From: Paracamarosporium sp. OC-R06-R3
Taxonomy: Eukaryota; Ascomycota; Dothideomycetes; Pleosporales; Didymosphaeriaceae
Assembly: GCA_019828545.1 (NCBI GenBank)
Contig: JACVRA010000258.1
Span: forward strand, 124,001 to 188,000
Direction of reading: 5' to 3'
Length of the DNA: 64,000 nucleotides
Of this stretch, positions 12,509-24,303 are shown piece by piece (positions within the stretch are counted from its first letter, which is position 1; the number at the start of each line of letters is the position of its first letter). The notes under the pieces were generated by a model. That model ran no database searches. It was not told where the DNA came from and saw only the letters and a program-made list of their open reading frames with translations. Both the position numbers and the translations under genes were made by a program.

Positions 12509-14881
12509 CTAAACAAGTGCATGTTTTGCAATGTCAAGTGCCTTCTGGAACCGCTCATACTTATTCTGTAGCACAATCCTATTGCGCGAAGTCGCAAAGT
12601 TCTCTCCCGCCAGATCTTGTAGCTCGTTGTCCTGGAGATCGCCGACCATCTCGGGAGAGAACATCTTCACCGGGCCTCCGGCGCCTAGATAGAAACGTTC
12701 AGCAACTTGAATAATGACATTGTCGATGAATCTTTTCAGGGCAACTTTGTAGTAGGCTTTCAACGTGTCGTGGATGTCGTTCACGGCCTGGTCCTCGTTG
12801 CTAAGATGAACGCCTTTTACCATCTGAGCAAGGTTGACAGTACAATCGTCCGTGAAACCCGCAGCTTTCAATCTTGCAAGTATTCGTTCTTCGCGAATAC
12901 TAGAGAGTGTGTCTGCGAAGTAATGATTGACCGTTTGAAGGATCCCACCTCTTTCGTCATCCAGAATTGTGAGCAGCTGTTCATGAGCTTTCTTCTGTGT
13001 TTCGCTGTGTGTAATGGAGAGCCTAGCTGCAAGCTTCTTTCTCACATCATCGTCTGGGATTCTCCTGGCGAAAGAAGATTCATTAAACCCCTTGATTGCC
13101 CCGTTAATCCAACCGATGTAGCTAGTTGCGATATATTTCCACGGTCCAGATTGTTGACGAAACATACTTTCAATTACTCTAGGATTGACCGATCCTGGCA
13201 GCTCCGCGCCTCGAGATTCGAGGTAAATGTCTCGAATCCAGGTCATGATACTGCCTTCTTTATCGTCTTTTCGTTGAAATTCGGGATCAACGCTCCCATC
13301 CACTCGCTGAAAGATTTTCTTGTGCCCATAGTATGCTATGATCTTCGCAAAATTGTCGCTGAACTCGCGTATATGCATGCGAAGCTTGAGTGGGTCTTTC
13401 CCATCAAGCTCTGTATCATAGTTTCCACTCAATGCATTCCCAACATCTTGTTGATACGTATTCGCCAACCGCATTAGGAAACGCCTTTGATCGGCAGTGG
13501 TCTGACGTGATGGTCCAAGTTCTTCAAGTTCCTTCAGTGTTTTTGATGAAAGCTGCTCGACGTCCTTAACAACTTCTGGAAATTCATTGCTGATATGGTC
13601 ATACAGAAGCCCGCCAAGAAATTTCTTGAGCGCGTGAATGCCTTTACGGTCTTGTTTCAGATCTTTCCATGGGGCAGTCCTTGAGAAGAAGTGTCTTTCG
13701 CGCTGATGTCTTTCTTCAATTGTGACCCCATCCAGGATTTCTTGGGTTGAGCGATTCTTCACAACGAACCACCCGTGCGTTAACTTTTCAATTTCATTCT
13801 TAGCAATGTAACACACCTTCTTTAGGTCAGCGACAGGTTTCAGTTGTCCCATAGTATACGTACACCCTGTTCATCTCCTTCTTGCAGTGCATCACACTTC
13901 GTAATTATGCCAACGGTACGTTTACCGGCAGGGTCGGCCGCACGAGCCATTGAAAATCTAGATCTGATTAATCTCGATTGGAAGATTTAATTGAGTTGTG
14001 ACTTACACTTCTTGGTTCGCAAGGTTGTTTCGGGCATCCATAACAGCTCTAGAACAATGTCAGACTATCCTTTTCCTCGGCTTCGTGTGATATACTGACA
14101 ATATGATAGTACGGTTGTCACAAATGTAATGCTCGATAAGGTTCCTAATGATTGCCCTGTCTTCCTTAGTTTGAAACTTGGTAGGGTCTTTGATAGTCAG
14201 TCAGATATCGCGAGAGTCCGATATTTTGCCTACTGTGAAAAAGACCGGGAACATCGACAACACTAAGATGGTGGTGATCGGGACCGGACAATTCGATTTT
14301 AAGGATGTCGTCAGAGAAACGTCTTTCGAGGTCCTCCAAATTATCCGTGTCCGGGCCTGGTAAACCCATACAAGTTGCAGCCTATGTTGCATTAACATTA
14401 TTGGTATCTGATATCATCTTCACGTACCTGGTTGAAGACTTCTTTAAACTTCTCACTGTCAAACTCTTCAATGGAGAGCGTTTGTGAGAAGCCTAGCAGG
14501 GAATCCAAATACTCTTTCTCTTCCTGTGCCTCCGGACCTGGAATGATCGTAATTTTCACTTCCGCCTCACTAGCTGGCACGCGGCGTAGAACAATCTGCG
14601 TCGCAAAACGTGTGCACAGATCACTGGCAACAGGGAACGACAATCCTGTAAGCCCTTCTAAAAGCGACGACTTGCCGCTGGATTGGTCGCCAACGACCAC
14701 AAGCTAGGCTAAAATAAGTTCATGACACAAAATCATAATAGGTCGTACGTACTTGAGGCAGGGATACATTTTCGCCGACGCCAAGCTCTCTAAGTTGGTC
14801 AATGACGTGAAGGATACGAAGACGCCTCTCATCTTCGAATTCGCCCGCCGCTGTAAGCTGAAGTGCCTTTGAAGCTACCAT
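12509..14881 (-). CDS. Dynamin-like large GTPase (fungal Mx/Vps1-like)
   Basis: Seven exons (14881-14753, 14703-14428, 14381-14234, 14187-14100, 14048-14007, 13957-13864, 13816-12509) give 694 residues with phase kept at every junction. The GTPase domain shows G1 GDQSSGKSS, G3 DVPG in LSVVDVPGLFH, the AVMDARNNLANQEV block and G4 ITKCDALQEGDEQG. The middle/stalk region follows (THGWFVVKNRSTQEI), and a GED-like C-terminal segment lies around NVIIQVAERFYLG. No PH domain or transmembrane segment is seen, as in the Mx-like fungal dynamins. These proteins self-assemble on membranes and hydrolyse GTP; many fungal copies of this subfamily have no defined role. The start is the first ATG before the GTPase domain; an upstream start cannot be excluded. 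Confidence 0.92.
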
Positions 14882-16123
14882 GGCATAACATGATATACTT
14901 AACGTGGTTCTTCGGTAATAATTATGTTACTATGCAATGGACATGGGAGTTACGACCTTTAATCTTATTTGTAGCATCTTGTGGACCACTCATGTGCTTT
15001 CTTCTGCAAACATTGCGGATCTATTTTCAGTCATCAGCAAACAAGAGATTGTCGCGATAGAATTGTTGTTTCTGCGAACATGCTGTTTAAGTTTTGCTTT
15101 CAGACAGGCAAATCGTTCGACACCAGGCAATCTTGTTTCACACCCATTCCACGACTACCCGATCCGGAACAGCAACGTGGTTGGAATCGCAAACAGCCAA
15201 ATTACGAAGGATTACTTCGATTGATACTAGCAAAATCTTTGTTCATACACTTCTACAATATATCCCTACACTTATTGGCTCTATCACTGTAAGCAGTTTC
15301 TTGACCACATTGCATCTTCTGCATCAAAACTCAGTATTTCCACAGGCTCTAACAATTGAGCCTTACGAACAATTTCTGTTTGGGTGCATTGCGGCTAAAA
15401 ACAGCCAACAACATCATCGCTGAAGATGGCATCCCCGGTACAGTTGCGGCCATCTGAGCGCCATTGGTCTAAAGCAATGTTATTCGTACAGTGCCAGAAC
15501 TCGATTTTTGTACTTAGTTATAGCTGGTGTACACGTCAATTATGAGCACCTCAATGTGGCTGGTGACGTAACTATGAGCGCTATCGCATAAAGAGATTTA
15601 AGTTAGTGTTGCGTATTAAGGAGAGTATGTATGTATTTGATAGATGAAGCGCAGGTGATGAATAAAAGATCAATACATACACGAGGCAGATTCCTACTAC
15701 TGGTCTTGAAACTAGGCTTCGCGTGGTAAATATGTGTTTCTCTATCGATGTGGATTGTCTACTAATGTATATCTACGCTGTTGGGACCTCGAGATACTGC
15801 ATCCTCTTCTGAACGATGCTACGAGAGTCGAACCCTATCAACTTCTTCGCTGGTTCCTACCAAGGTTACTACGTAAACACTGAAAACTCACTTGAATGGA
15901 GGACTTGCTTTTATGAGACAATGTAGGGACAAGGTCCCATGAATTTACAGGGATATGTGATTATCAGGCAAACGATTGCCCTGTTTCTACATGTACACCC
16001 AACACAGGTGTAACCAACTTGCGTTTGCGCCGCTATCTAGGCAGAGACATAGGCAAATGGCTTGACTACTCCGCTCTCCCACCACAGCCAGCCCCTTCTG
16101 CTCGCTCAATCTCTGTCTACATT
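14882..16123. other. Intergenic with old repeat copy
   Basis: About 1.2 kb between the divergent dynamin (-) and P450 (+) starts. No intact gene. It contains copy A of a diverged direct repeat (15158-15387), listed separately. The distal part should include the P450 promoter. Confidence 0.5.
15158..15387 (+). repeat. Diverged direct repeat, copy A
   Basis: The stretch 15158-15234 aligns with 18846-18921 at about 80% identity with one single-base gap, sharing blocks such as ATCCGGAACA and CGCAAACAGCCA. Weaker similarity continues to about 15387, including CACATTGCAT and the AAGCCT/GAGCCT...TCTGTT end. Many differences are C/T or G/A. Both copies are in the same orientation and flank the P450 gene. 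Likely remnants of an old duplication; identity unknown. Confidence 0.65.
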
Positions 16124-17627
16124 ATGCTTGACTTGAACGTGTCTTTGGTTCGACAGATCACGCCGACAATCCTCGGGATCGCCATTGTCCACATCGTTAT
16201 TTTCGTTGCAGTATCCCGATATCTTCAGGATCCTCTGAGACATGTGCCCGGCCCGCTAGTCGCTCGCCTCACTCCAGCCTGGCTTTGGTACCTCAGTTGG
16301 ACAGGCGTTGAGTGTACTGTCCTCGACGCCCTGCACAAGAAGTACGGACCAGTAATCCGCATCGCACCTAATGAAGTGGATATCTCTGACGGGGCTGCGG
16401 TGGTACCCATCTACGTGAAGAATGGTGGCTTTCCAAAAACCCCAAATTATCGCAATGTCGACGTAATTGGCTTTCCCACCATATTCTCTGTGCTTGATTT
16501 AACTCACCGAGCCGTAAGAGCGAAAGCTGTGGCGCCACTCTTTGCTCAGCAAGCCGTTATGAAGGGTAAACCGGCAGTAAAGCAGGTCGTGGATTCTATG
16601 ATTGAGGAATTGAAACGGAGGAAGGCTGAAGCAAAAGGTAGCCAGGTTGACGTCTTGAATTTGTTCCGCGCCACCTTCATTGACGCAGTTGCCTGCTATT
16701 TGCTTGGAAAATCTTTTGGGGGCGTCGGCCAAGCTCCATTAAGCGCTACTGCCTTTATCGATGCTTTTGCTGCCGGCGGTCGCTTCTTCCTCTTACCTGG
16801 TTGGATCTTCAACCACGTTGATCACTGGGCGGCCAAATGGCATAGCAATCAAAAAGAGATCGGGAAAAGCACTGAACGAGTACAAAACTGGGCGACGCAT
16901 CTCGTTCACAGAAGTATTCGGGAAGAAAAACAGCCACGGCAAACTTATCAAGGCCGTCTACTAGACGCGGGCGTCTCACGGGAAGAGACGATCTCACAAG
17001 TGATGGATATCTTATTTGCGGGCACGGATGCCGCATCACGCACATTGGCCGTTTTAGCCGAGAATGTTGGATCGCAAGTACATATGTGAGTAATCGACAT
17101 GATCAAGCTTAGATACAAGACTGACGCATCTTGGTAGATACGAGCGTGTCCGTCAGGAAGTTCTCGATAATCCAGATATAGATGCTCAATCTTTGCCATA
17201 CCTCTCTGCTGTAGTGAAGGAAAGCCTTCGGTTGTCGCTCGCAAATCCGGTGCGACTGCCTCGTCTTGTTCCCAAGGGGGGCCTGCAAATTACCGGAATG
17301 CCATATATTCCCGCAGGCACTAGTGTCGGTTGCAGTGCGTTCAGCCTGCATTTGAATCCGGACGTGTTCCCTCGGCCGCATGATTTCGTTCCTGAGCGAT
17401 GGTTTGACGCGACCCCCGAAATGATACGAGATAGCTTCGCCTTTGGCCTCGGATCCCGACAGTGCATTGCGAGAAGCTTTGCCTACGCTATGGTGTCTTG
17501 GGCAGCCGAAGGACTTGTTTGCAGCGATGTACTTAGAGGAGTTAAGCCCGCGTGTCCGAATCCCAAGGTATTCTACTGGTTTAACATTGTTGTGCGGGAT
17601 GGGAAACACATGATCTTCTGGAGATGA
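16124..17627 (+). CDS. Cytochrome P450 monooxygenase
   Basis: Two exons, 16124-17085 and 17138-17627 (52-bp intron, frame kept) give 483 residues. The in-frame ATG at 16124 places a single N-terminal membrane anchor (LGIAIVHIVIFVAVSRYL) followed by the Pro-rich hinge HVPGP, supporting this start. Visible P450 landmarks are the I-helix segment FAGTDAASRT, the K-helix ExxR in KESLRL, the PERW motif VPERWFD and the haem loop FGLGSRQCIA. Two departures from consensus: Ala in the usual AGTDT Thr position and Ala instead of Gly two residues after the haem-ligand Cys. The region after the Cys is also short. It is probably an ER-bound fungal P450 of unknown substrate; no backbone biosynthetic gene is adjacent. 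Confidence 0.88.
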
Positions 17628-18770
17628 GCTATCTATTGTACCATATATTTAGATCTTCAACTGATATAGTGGCGTCTCCTCAATCATAATGACATAGAAA
17701 CAAACGTTATAGTGTGGCCTGTAGTATTGTGAGTTCAGCATGTTCAGAGTTGCGGTCTAGAAAGCGTCTAAAAGAGCTTTCTATTATAACCTACAGGCCG
17801 TTCGATCCACACATGATCGATGGCGGCAAGAAAGAGATAAACACGTGCTTGCCAAGACGTGTGCACCAGTCCCTTACCTTCAGCCGTGCGGGGCGACTCT
17901 TCGGCTTACCATCAATCCCAAGGACATACACATCTGCTAACGCCATTTAGTCTGAAAGAAAGACCTCATGAGCCTAGCAAAGGCACATCGGTACGTCTCG
18001 TTCCACGCCCCTATAATGAGTGTGCATTGATAAAGACTGATAATCGAATAATGACAAAACTGTTCCCGAAAGGTTGTGGTAAGCACTTTAATGAATCGAT
18101 CCTACTATTTCCCCACGCACTCCGCTATCATTGTTATGAAGCAGTTGATCTATCCACTTGTTGATAATTTCATCCACCTTGCGAACACTACCTTTGCTCA
18201 TCAAGATTTCATCAACCAAAGCCATGTCTGTACATGTGACGGACTGCATTATTAACTTTGCTCTCGACATCTAATGACATTCTAAATTTCCCCATGGCTT
18301 CTTTTACTACTGGTACCATTCTGAAGCTTAGGCAACAGTCTTACGTCAGGGCAAGAATAAACGCGCATATCTCGGCTGAAACAGCAGGCCCGGGGTTTCT
18401 GAACTCCGCAGTTTTTGGAAGGGCATGAAACATTATGTAAGATAAGCCGACCATTTCACCCCATACTTCCCACTTTGTACAGCTTTCGAAGAAAGATCAA
18501 ATAGGAATTGGGTCTCGGACTAGTGATCTGGTACATCAAAGTTAGTAGCACGACAAACTATGACTGATTCATATACATTTGAATGCCATGGACATACGAC
18601 AAAGAGTATTAGGAGGTAGAATAATTGTCCCTCCACTTCGCGCTCACCATATTCGTTGTGCCACTCTGACGAAGGGTTTCTCTCGCGCTTTATTTAGCTT
18701 ATTACAAACCTTTCGACTATTCTGTTTTCTATCTCGAACATTTCTCTCTGTGTTCACAAGAAGAGACAAG

Positions 18771-18870
18771 ATGCGACGTTCGTACATGATCGTAGGCGGC
18801 GACACATCAGGATTCGTTGCCAAGCGTCTCTAAAGACCCCGACAACCCAATCCGGAACAAGAACATTGTT
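18771..18870 (+). pseudogene. Relic of a GMC oxidoreductase N-terminus (FAD-binding motif)
   Basis: From the ATG at 18771 the frame reads MRRSYMIVGGDTSGFVAKRL then stops. This matches the GMC-type start (Y-x-IVGGGTSG-x-x-x-A-x-RL) with one Gly replaced by Asp. A single-base shift after RL gives KDPDNP, the usual SxDP continuation. After about 30 codons similarity is lost into the repeat copy B. I read it as a decayed fragment, not a functional gene. Confidence 0.5.
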
Positions 18871-19070
18871 GGAACGCAAACAGCCAGATTGCGATGAGTT
18901 ATTTTGATTGATGATAGCAAAGAACCTGTGCCTCTATTTATAGATTTCACGATTAGATCCTCGATACACGTCTTGAAGTTTTCAGATCACATTGCATTCT
19001 CATGCCCATCTGGAATGAAGCTAAGCATTCGCACATAATTCATTAAGCCTCATGAATTATCTCTGTTCAT
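18846..19070 (+). repeat. Diverged direct repeat, copy B
   Basis: Partner of 15158-15387 in the same orientation; the best-matching part is 18846-18921. It runs on directly from the GMC-like relic, so the repeat may itself derive from that gene or from its surroundings. The two copies are about 3.7 kb apart and bracket the P450. Confidence 0.65.
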
Positions 19071-19455
19071 TCAACGCCGGTGCGTCGATTTGTGGTTGTT
19101 TTGTGATATACCTTGCACGATATTGTCATATATCATGTCAGCGTCATGCACAACACTCACCTGTAACGAAAGATGTGACACTGTAAAGCTTGAGTCCCAA
19201 TCTCAGCACTTTTTCAAGCACTATAATACATTTCTCAGTAGCTACAGAGAGTAGGAGAAATCGCCGCTTTGGCGGTACGAAGACGTATGCACACAAAGGT
19301 TGCTAACAAGCGAGTCAGCTTTTAGGCTCGGTAGTATGTTCCACTTTCGACCTGCCTCCGTTGGAACACCAAGAGCACGTAAAACCGCGAATCTCAATAG
19401 AGCAAATTGATTTCTTCGCCGCAGCCACCGAATTTGGTCCCAAAAGTCGCTCAAA

Positions 19456-20288
19456 ATGACGCGCAACGAGCCTATAGCGCGTAGCGATGCAAGGTACACA
19501 ACGGCGGCAACGCTCCTTCGCATCACGTACCTCACACTCTACAATCTCCTGTTCGCAATACTCTGGTTCTTGGTGGGCATGGGCGCCCTGGTCACTGTCT
19601 ATGAGGGCGGAGGATTAATCATGGTGTTCTTAACAATCGAACCTTCTGCACGGTGGATTCAGACGGTGACGCTCATCGAGGTTGTGCATGCGGCTGTGGG
19701 TGCGTACATGGAGCCTAGGTTACATTTCAGAGCTCAACGTTGATTTTCACAGGCCTCATCAAGTCGCCCGTTGGTACCACAGCTATTCAGGTGTTTACGC
19801 GCGTCATCCAGGTCTGGATGATCTGGTACTGCTTCCCTAGTGCCATAGCAACCTCGCCCGCTTTCTTCATTCTGCTACTTGCTTGGTCGATTGCGGACGT
19901 AATCCGATATTTATACCTTGCTCTGAATCTCCATGGGAGAGCGCCAAGAGGACTCGTATGGCTCCGGTGCGTTTCATCGATGGTAACATATTTGCCCACC
20001 CAAGTGCTAACTAGTACAGATACACCATGTTTTACCCCCTGTATCCTATCGGTATCGGTGCAGAGTGGTGGCTGATGTACAGGAGTATTGGGCAGGCAGG
20101 CAAAATCAGTCCTATCTTGCCGCCGGTTTTTTACTTCTTGCTAGCGTTGTATGTTCCAGGTAAGTGAAATGTCACGCACGGCAACGTGAGACTGGAGTTG
20201 ATAATCTTGTACAGGTGCGTATACCATGTTCACATACATGGTTAAGCAGAGGAAGAAGGCCCTCGGTAAAAGACAGAAGACGGCCTAA
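19456..20288 (+). CDS. PHS1: Very-long-chain (3R)-3-hydroxyacyl-CoA dehydratase (Phs1/HACD family)
   Basis: Four exons (19456-19699, 19753-19966, 20020-20159, 20215-20288) give 223 residues. Multiple transmembrane helices are evident. The family core LAWSIADVIRYLYLA followed by LVWLRYTMFYPLYPIGIGAE contains the Tyr and Glu that act as catalytic residues in yeast Phs1. The C-terminus KQRKKALGKRQKTA is a Lys-rich ER-membrane tail. The enzyme carries out the third step of each very-long-chain fatty acid elongation cycle in the ER, removing water from 3-hydroxyacyl-CoA for sphingolipid and membrane lipid synthesis. Length matches the family; no breaks seen. The N-terminal YNLLFAILWFLV block is also typical. 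Confidence 0.93.
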
Positions 20289-20710
20289 GGTAAATAGTAG
20301 ATCGAAGGAAGGCCAGCTGTACCTTACCATCCCACGTTTGCAACTACACGTACATAGACGTGAATACCATTACACGTGTTGTAGCACGCGTATGAGATAT
20401 GTGGAGATTATGGTATGCGTAGCAATGGCTGTAGTATACGAGAAGTATAACTATATTGCTTGTTTACGTCATATAATAGAACCAGATGCTAAATCCAGCG
20501 GATGGGAGAAAGGCCGTCATCTCATCATTTACTTACACCCGTCCCACCAACCAAAGTACTCCAAACGAAACAAAGGAGTCAGCCAACTGACGTTTCCGAG
20601 TGTCCGCGCTTTTGCACTTTACAACCATCAATTTTCCACTCCGTATCCCAGACACCTTCCAAAGAAAAAAAAAACCACACACCTGCACACCCACAATACC
20701 CGCCCTCCCC
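20289..20710. other. 3' intergenic between convergent genes
   Basis: About 420 bp. A CA-rich, C-rich tract (20665-20800) extends into the 3' end of the opposing gene. No gene supported. Confidence 0.4.
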
Positions 20711-21997
20711 CTAATCCAAAAACCACACCGGACACTCCGGTCCCCAAACCGCCAAACTCTCATGCCCCGCCTCCCCCCACCCCACAGGCGTTTCCTCATT
20801 AACCAAATCCCCATCCGCATAATGCTCCACCATATTCCCGCTAACATCCCACCAGTAGTCAAAAATCTGGGACCCCAGAATGTGTCGTCCGACGCCCCAC
20901 ACGCTCTTATACTCTTTCTTGGCAAGCCACTCGTGCCCGAGGTTCTGCGCGTCGAAGTCGTGCACTTCGAAGGAGCAGTGGTGCACGTGCGGTGAGGCGT
21001 TTGTAGACATGAAGAAGCTGTGGTGGTCTGTGTAGGCGGTGCCCGTGTCGATGTGGAGGAAGGCGGCTACGTCTTTTGTTTTGGGTTTGAGTGAGTTTTC
21101 GGAGGAGGCGTCTGGGTCGGGGACGAAGAGGAAGTCTGTGGGTACGAAGTTGAAGGTGTGGGTGTAGAAGGTGAGTTGGGCAAGGAAGTTCGTCACGCAG
21201 AGGCCGTAGTGGCCTAATTTGTGGACTGCGGCTGGGCCCGGGCTGAAGCGTTGGAAGGCTGCGCGGCGGGGCTTTTGCGCGCAGTAGTTTGTCTCGAGGA
21301 TTGATGGCATGGGGCCGGCGGGCTTGGGCGTTTGGCCGTGGAGTAGGTTGATGGGGAAGCCTTCCGGGTCGTACACTGTCACCATGTAGCCGCCTCCTGG
21401 AGCATCTTTCAGCTCCTGGATCTCGGATGCACCCGGTATCCTTGCCGCCCTGTATCCGGCCTGTTAGTATGCTAACTCTTTGCTTTCGTGCGTTGGGGAT
21501 CCGGGTTGGTTTACGCACTTCTCCAGCTCAGCATAGCTTTCCACTTCGAAAGCACCACCTAGGAACTTCTTTTCACCCTCTTGCGCATAGTAGACATACT
21601 GATCCGTCCCGTACCCTTTGAACCATCTCTTTCCCTCGGCCTTTTGAGCTACACTCATGCCAAAGTCTCGCAGAAATGTTGTTATTTCTGCGAGGTCTGG
21701 ATGCTGGTATCGCATGTGCGAAATCTTGGTAATCTTGATTTGAGCATCTCGGTCAATATTCTGCGAAGCTTGCCACTCGCGGATGGATTTTCGAATGGAA
21801 GGTATGGCAGCCTCTTGAGGAACGGTTGAGCCGCGGGCAGGCGAAGCTTCGCGACTTGGGTTCTGCAACGTCAGTCAGTCTAGAGGAATTGCCTAAGCTT
21901 CAAGGCTCATATCCAAATTCATTGATGTTCGAAGCTGTTCATGTGGGGCGTTTCGTACATTGGGTGTTATCTTCTCTTGTAGATTATCAAAAGCCAT
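20711..21997 (-). CDS. Two-domain VOC protein, extradiol dioxygenase / glyoxalase-like
   Basis: Three exons (21997-21959, 21862-21515, 21460-20711) give 378 residues. The first exon encodes only 13 residues (MAFDNLQEKITPN); without it the second exon would have to start at a TTG, so this small exon fixes the start. Two vicinal-oxygen-chelate domains are visible. The second carries the metal-site pattern of extradiol enzymes: His in LGHYGLCVTNF, His in HHCSFEVHDF and Glu in NMVEHYADGD. The spacing fits catechol 2,3-dioxygenase/homoprotocatechuate dioxygenase relatives with Fe(II). Predicted cytosolic ring-cleaving dioxygenase of aromatic catabolism; the substrate is unknown and glyoxalase-like alternatives remain. 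Confidence 0.85.
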
Positions 21998-22468
21998 TGT
22001 GTTCTGCTATGCGATGCCTCTCTTGTAGAGAAATCAAGGATTCCACGGTGCCAAACCTTTCAACCTCCATATTGGTGTCGACGACATTCATATACCGACG
22101 ATGTGGGGAAGAGCAGTCAGATGCCGACGGAGGTGCTAATGTGGGGTGCCGCGCTAGGGCATCCAAAAGTGCGGGTCAGCCTGCCGACCTTGGGGCCGAG
22201 ATGGACAATGCGTGGCGGGAGAGTATGATGATTGAAAAGATATCGGAGAATAGAATAGATAGTGAATTGAACATGAAACAGGGGGTTTCGGGTCATGAGG
22301 TACTGGCGGACAGACTGGCCTGTAACATTTCGACTCTAAATAAGCGCACTAAATCTATACGACAATGGAGAGGCAAAACATCAATTTTGCAGATTAGGTC
22401 TATAGGAACACTTATTGGAAAAACCAAGAATCTGAAACGTTTTCGATGCGAATCTTTGAATAAGCTAA
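21998..22468. other. Intergenic, no gene seen
   Basis: About 470 bp upstream of the VOC gene and downstream of the nuclease gene, both minus strand. A 232-codon + frame crosses it but overlaps the two minus-strand genes and resembles nothing; I treat it as chance. Confidence 0.4.
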
Positions 22469-23478
22469 CTACAGTTCTACCTGGTCGACCGGTATGTATC
22501 CCTTTTCCCCGGCTAACTTATTAAGCCAAGTAGCAAGTCTCAGGGCCGCCTTGCTTATTTGCAATTCTACAATGGGTACTCCGCCCACAGCATATCCATC
22601 TGTCGACAGGTCCCTACTATTATTCACCCGACTGTACACATAATCGCACGTCCACTTATTACTCTCGCGCGCCCAACGGGTCGCACACTCTACAGCTTTG
22701 GACGGATCACTACACGCCAACCACATATACGGAGCTTCCCAAAACAAGTCTTTCCGAATGCGAGAAACGAGGTGTTCGAAGAAAGGAGCGATGGACTGAT
22801 TTGAAAAGGGCTGGGTCACATTCGCAGCTGTGTAAGGGATGTAATGGTCCCATACCTGGATTGTCTGTCAGCTCTGAAGATATTGTGCGAAGAGAGAACT
22901 CACAGCATGAAGCTCTGTCGAAACATTCCCGAACTTCACCCTATAGAAGTTCCCGCCTGCTGCGCGGCCAGAGGCATGGAGTGGCTGCGCAATGTCGCCT
23001 ATAAAATGCGATACCCATTTCAACGCGTATGAGCACGTCAGGTTTGTGCCATGGGCCAAGCTGCCAGCCTTCACGTCCCCGATGCAGTCCTTCAGTATGC
23101 TTGTCTGGTTCTCGATAGCAGAGACTACACAACCTCCCTTAGCGCAATCTCTACTATAAACCAGATCGCAGCGTTCAGGCGGATAGTCATGAGCATCGAT
23201 CCAATGCCATTGATACGAGAAGCGGCCCTCGTCTGTGTGTGCATAGCCGTCTGCCCATGCTGCGGCGCGGCCTATTGAGCCGTTGTATTGCGGTTCGAGG
23301 ATGTGTTCGAGGATGGATATGGTTTGTGGTTCGAGGAATTGTTCGGCCATGAAGCCAATTTGGTTGTGGACTGTGTAGGATTAGCGATGGTGCTGAGAAG
23401 AGGGTTGAGTCGCAGACCATCCGTGTTCCAGCCTGCCACCGGACCTAGAAGCAACGCTATCACGTTCAAATATCTCAT
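22469..23478 (-). CDS. Secreted S1/P1-type zinc nuclease
   Basis: Three exons (23478-23418, 23370-22904, 22855-22469) give 304 residues. The signal peptide MRYLNVIALLLGPVAG precedes WNTDVHNQIGFMAEQFL, supplying the N-terminal Trp and first His of the trinuclear zinc cluster. Later ligands are visible in AAAWADGY, WHWIDAHDY, HFIGDIAQPLH and ELHAVWDHY. These match the P1/S1 pattern (Trp, His, Asp, His, His, Asp, His, His, Asp). Several NxS/T sites fit glycosylation. The enzyme degrades single-stranded DNA/RNA and 3'-nucleotides outside the cell, mainly for phosphate and nucleoside scavenging. Intact and of normal length. Confidence 0.93.
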
Positions 23479-24303
23479 GTTGACGGTACGAAGGAGTGTT
23501 GGTTTTGAGTGGGGAGGGCGTGAGCAGCGCGCTTATGTGGAAGCATGCATGGAAGCTATAAGATAATATGCGCGTAAAATGGGGATATAGATACTGGAAG
23601 CTTATTGCGTTAACTCACCCGCTGTGAGCTAAGCTGAACGAGAGACGCAACTCAAGAAAGTGTATCACCTCCAAGGTTGTTGTTGTTGTTGATGTGAGTG
23701 TTGTTGCGGGCTGAGATGCATGACGCACGGAGGCCCAAGCTTTTGATGGCTGCAGGGACCAGATAGGCTAACCGAATGAGGAAAGGACGACATCAACGTC
23801 TCCCACTGCTCTTTACAACAAACTTGTATGCGATAGACTACACATCTTCTCGAGAAGTAGAACGCATAGTTTGGCTACAACTGTGTTGTTAACGGTATCC
23901 CATCCTCAAAGTGGCGCCGTATCCCATTGCGGTCTGAAGCCACCCCCGTCTCACGCAGCTGAACGAACAAACGGAAAGAGCAATCACCGCAATTGCACTT
24001 CTCGGGCCGTACTAGAAGACCACCTTCGGGCCGTATCAGAGATAATTTCGGCACCGACACGTAGATAAGAGCCGACGACCAACGGCGCTTTCCGCACGGC
24101 CCGGCATGAAGCAAGACACTGGCCGCTCAGCTTGCGCCTTCAATAACTGCCACGCGATGGACGAACCTTTAATCTCCTTTCCTCCATTATCTCTCGGTTC
24201 TTTATCACTACACAGTTCACCTTGACCTGCACCAGCGAGAATTCAATAACGCAGCGAAACACCTTTTCTCTGTCTCACCACCAACCAAGCAGCTTCATCC
24301 ACT
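23479..24303. other. Intergenic, 0.8 kb
   Basis: Promoter side of the nuclease gene. Holds a short GTT/GTTG run near 23676-23706. No gene supported. Confidence 0.4.

Larger units (their letters stand above)
17628..19455. other. Intergenic, 1.8 kb, with gene relic
   Basis: No intact gene. It contains the FAD-motif relic (18771-18870) and copy B of the repeat (18846-19070). Short frames elsewhere lack recognisable content. Confidence 0.5.

Noticed and set aside
13852..13860. ATG at 13852 as a separate gene start for the 447-residue dynamin C-terminal frame
   Set aside because: It lies in a 47-bp intron; splicing 13864 to 13816 joins GDEQG to VCYIAKNEIEK as in other fungal dynamins.
15820..15850. 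GAGTCGAACCC resembling a reverse-strand tRNA T-arm
   Set aside because: The surrounding bases do not pair into an acceptor stem.
16019..16123. 35 extra codons upstream of the P450 start
   Set aside because: They begin at a TTG, have no hydrophobic or targeting character, and the ATG at 16124 directly precedes the normal membrane anchor.
20164..20995. Long + frames of 131-212 codons across 20164-20995
   Set aside because: They overlap the last exon of the Phs1 gene or lie opposite the VOC gene; composition (Pro/His/Thr runs) reflects the C-rich tract.
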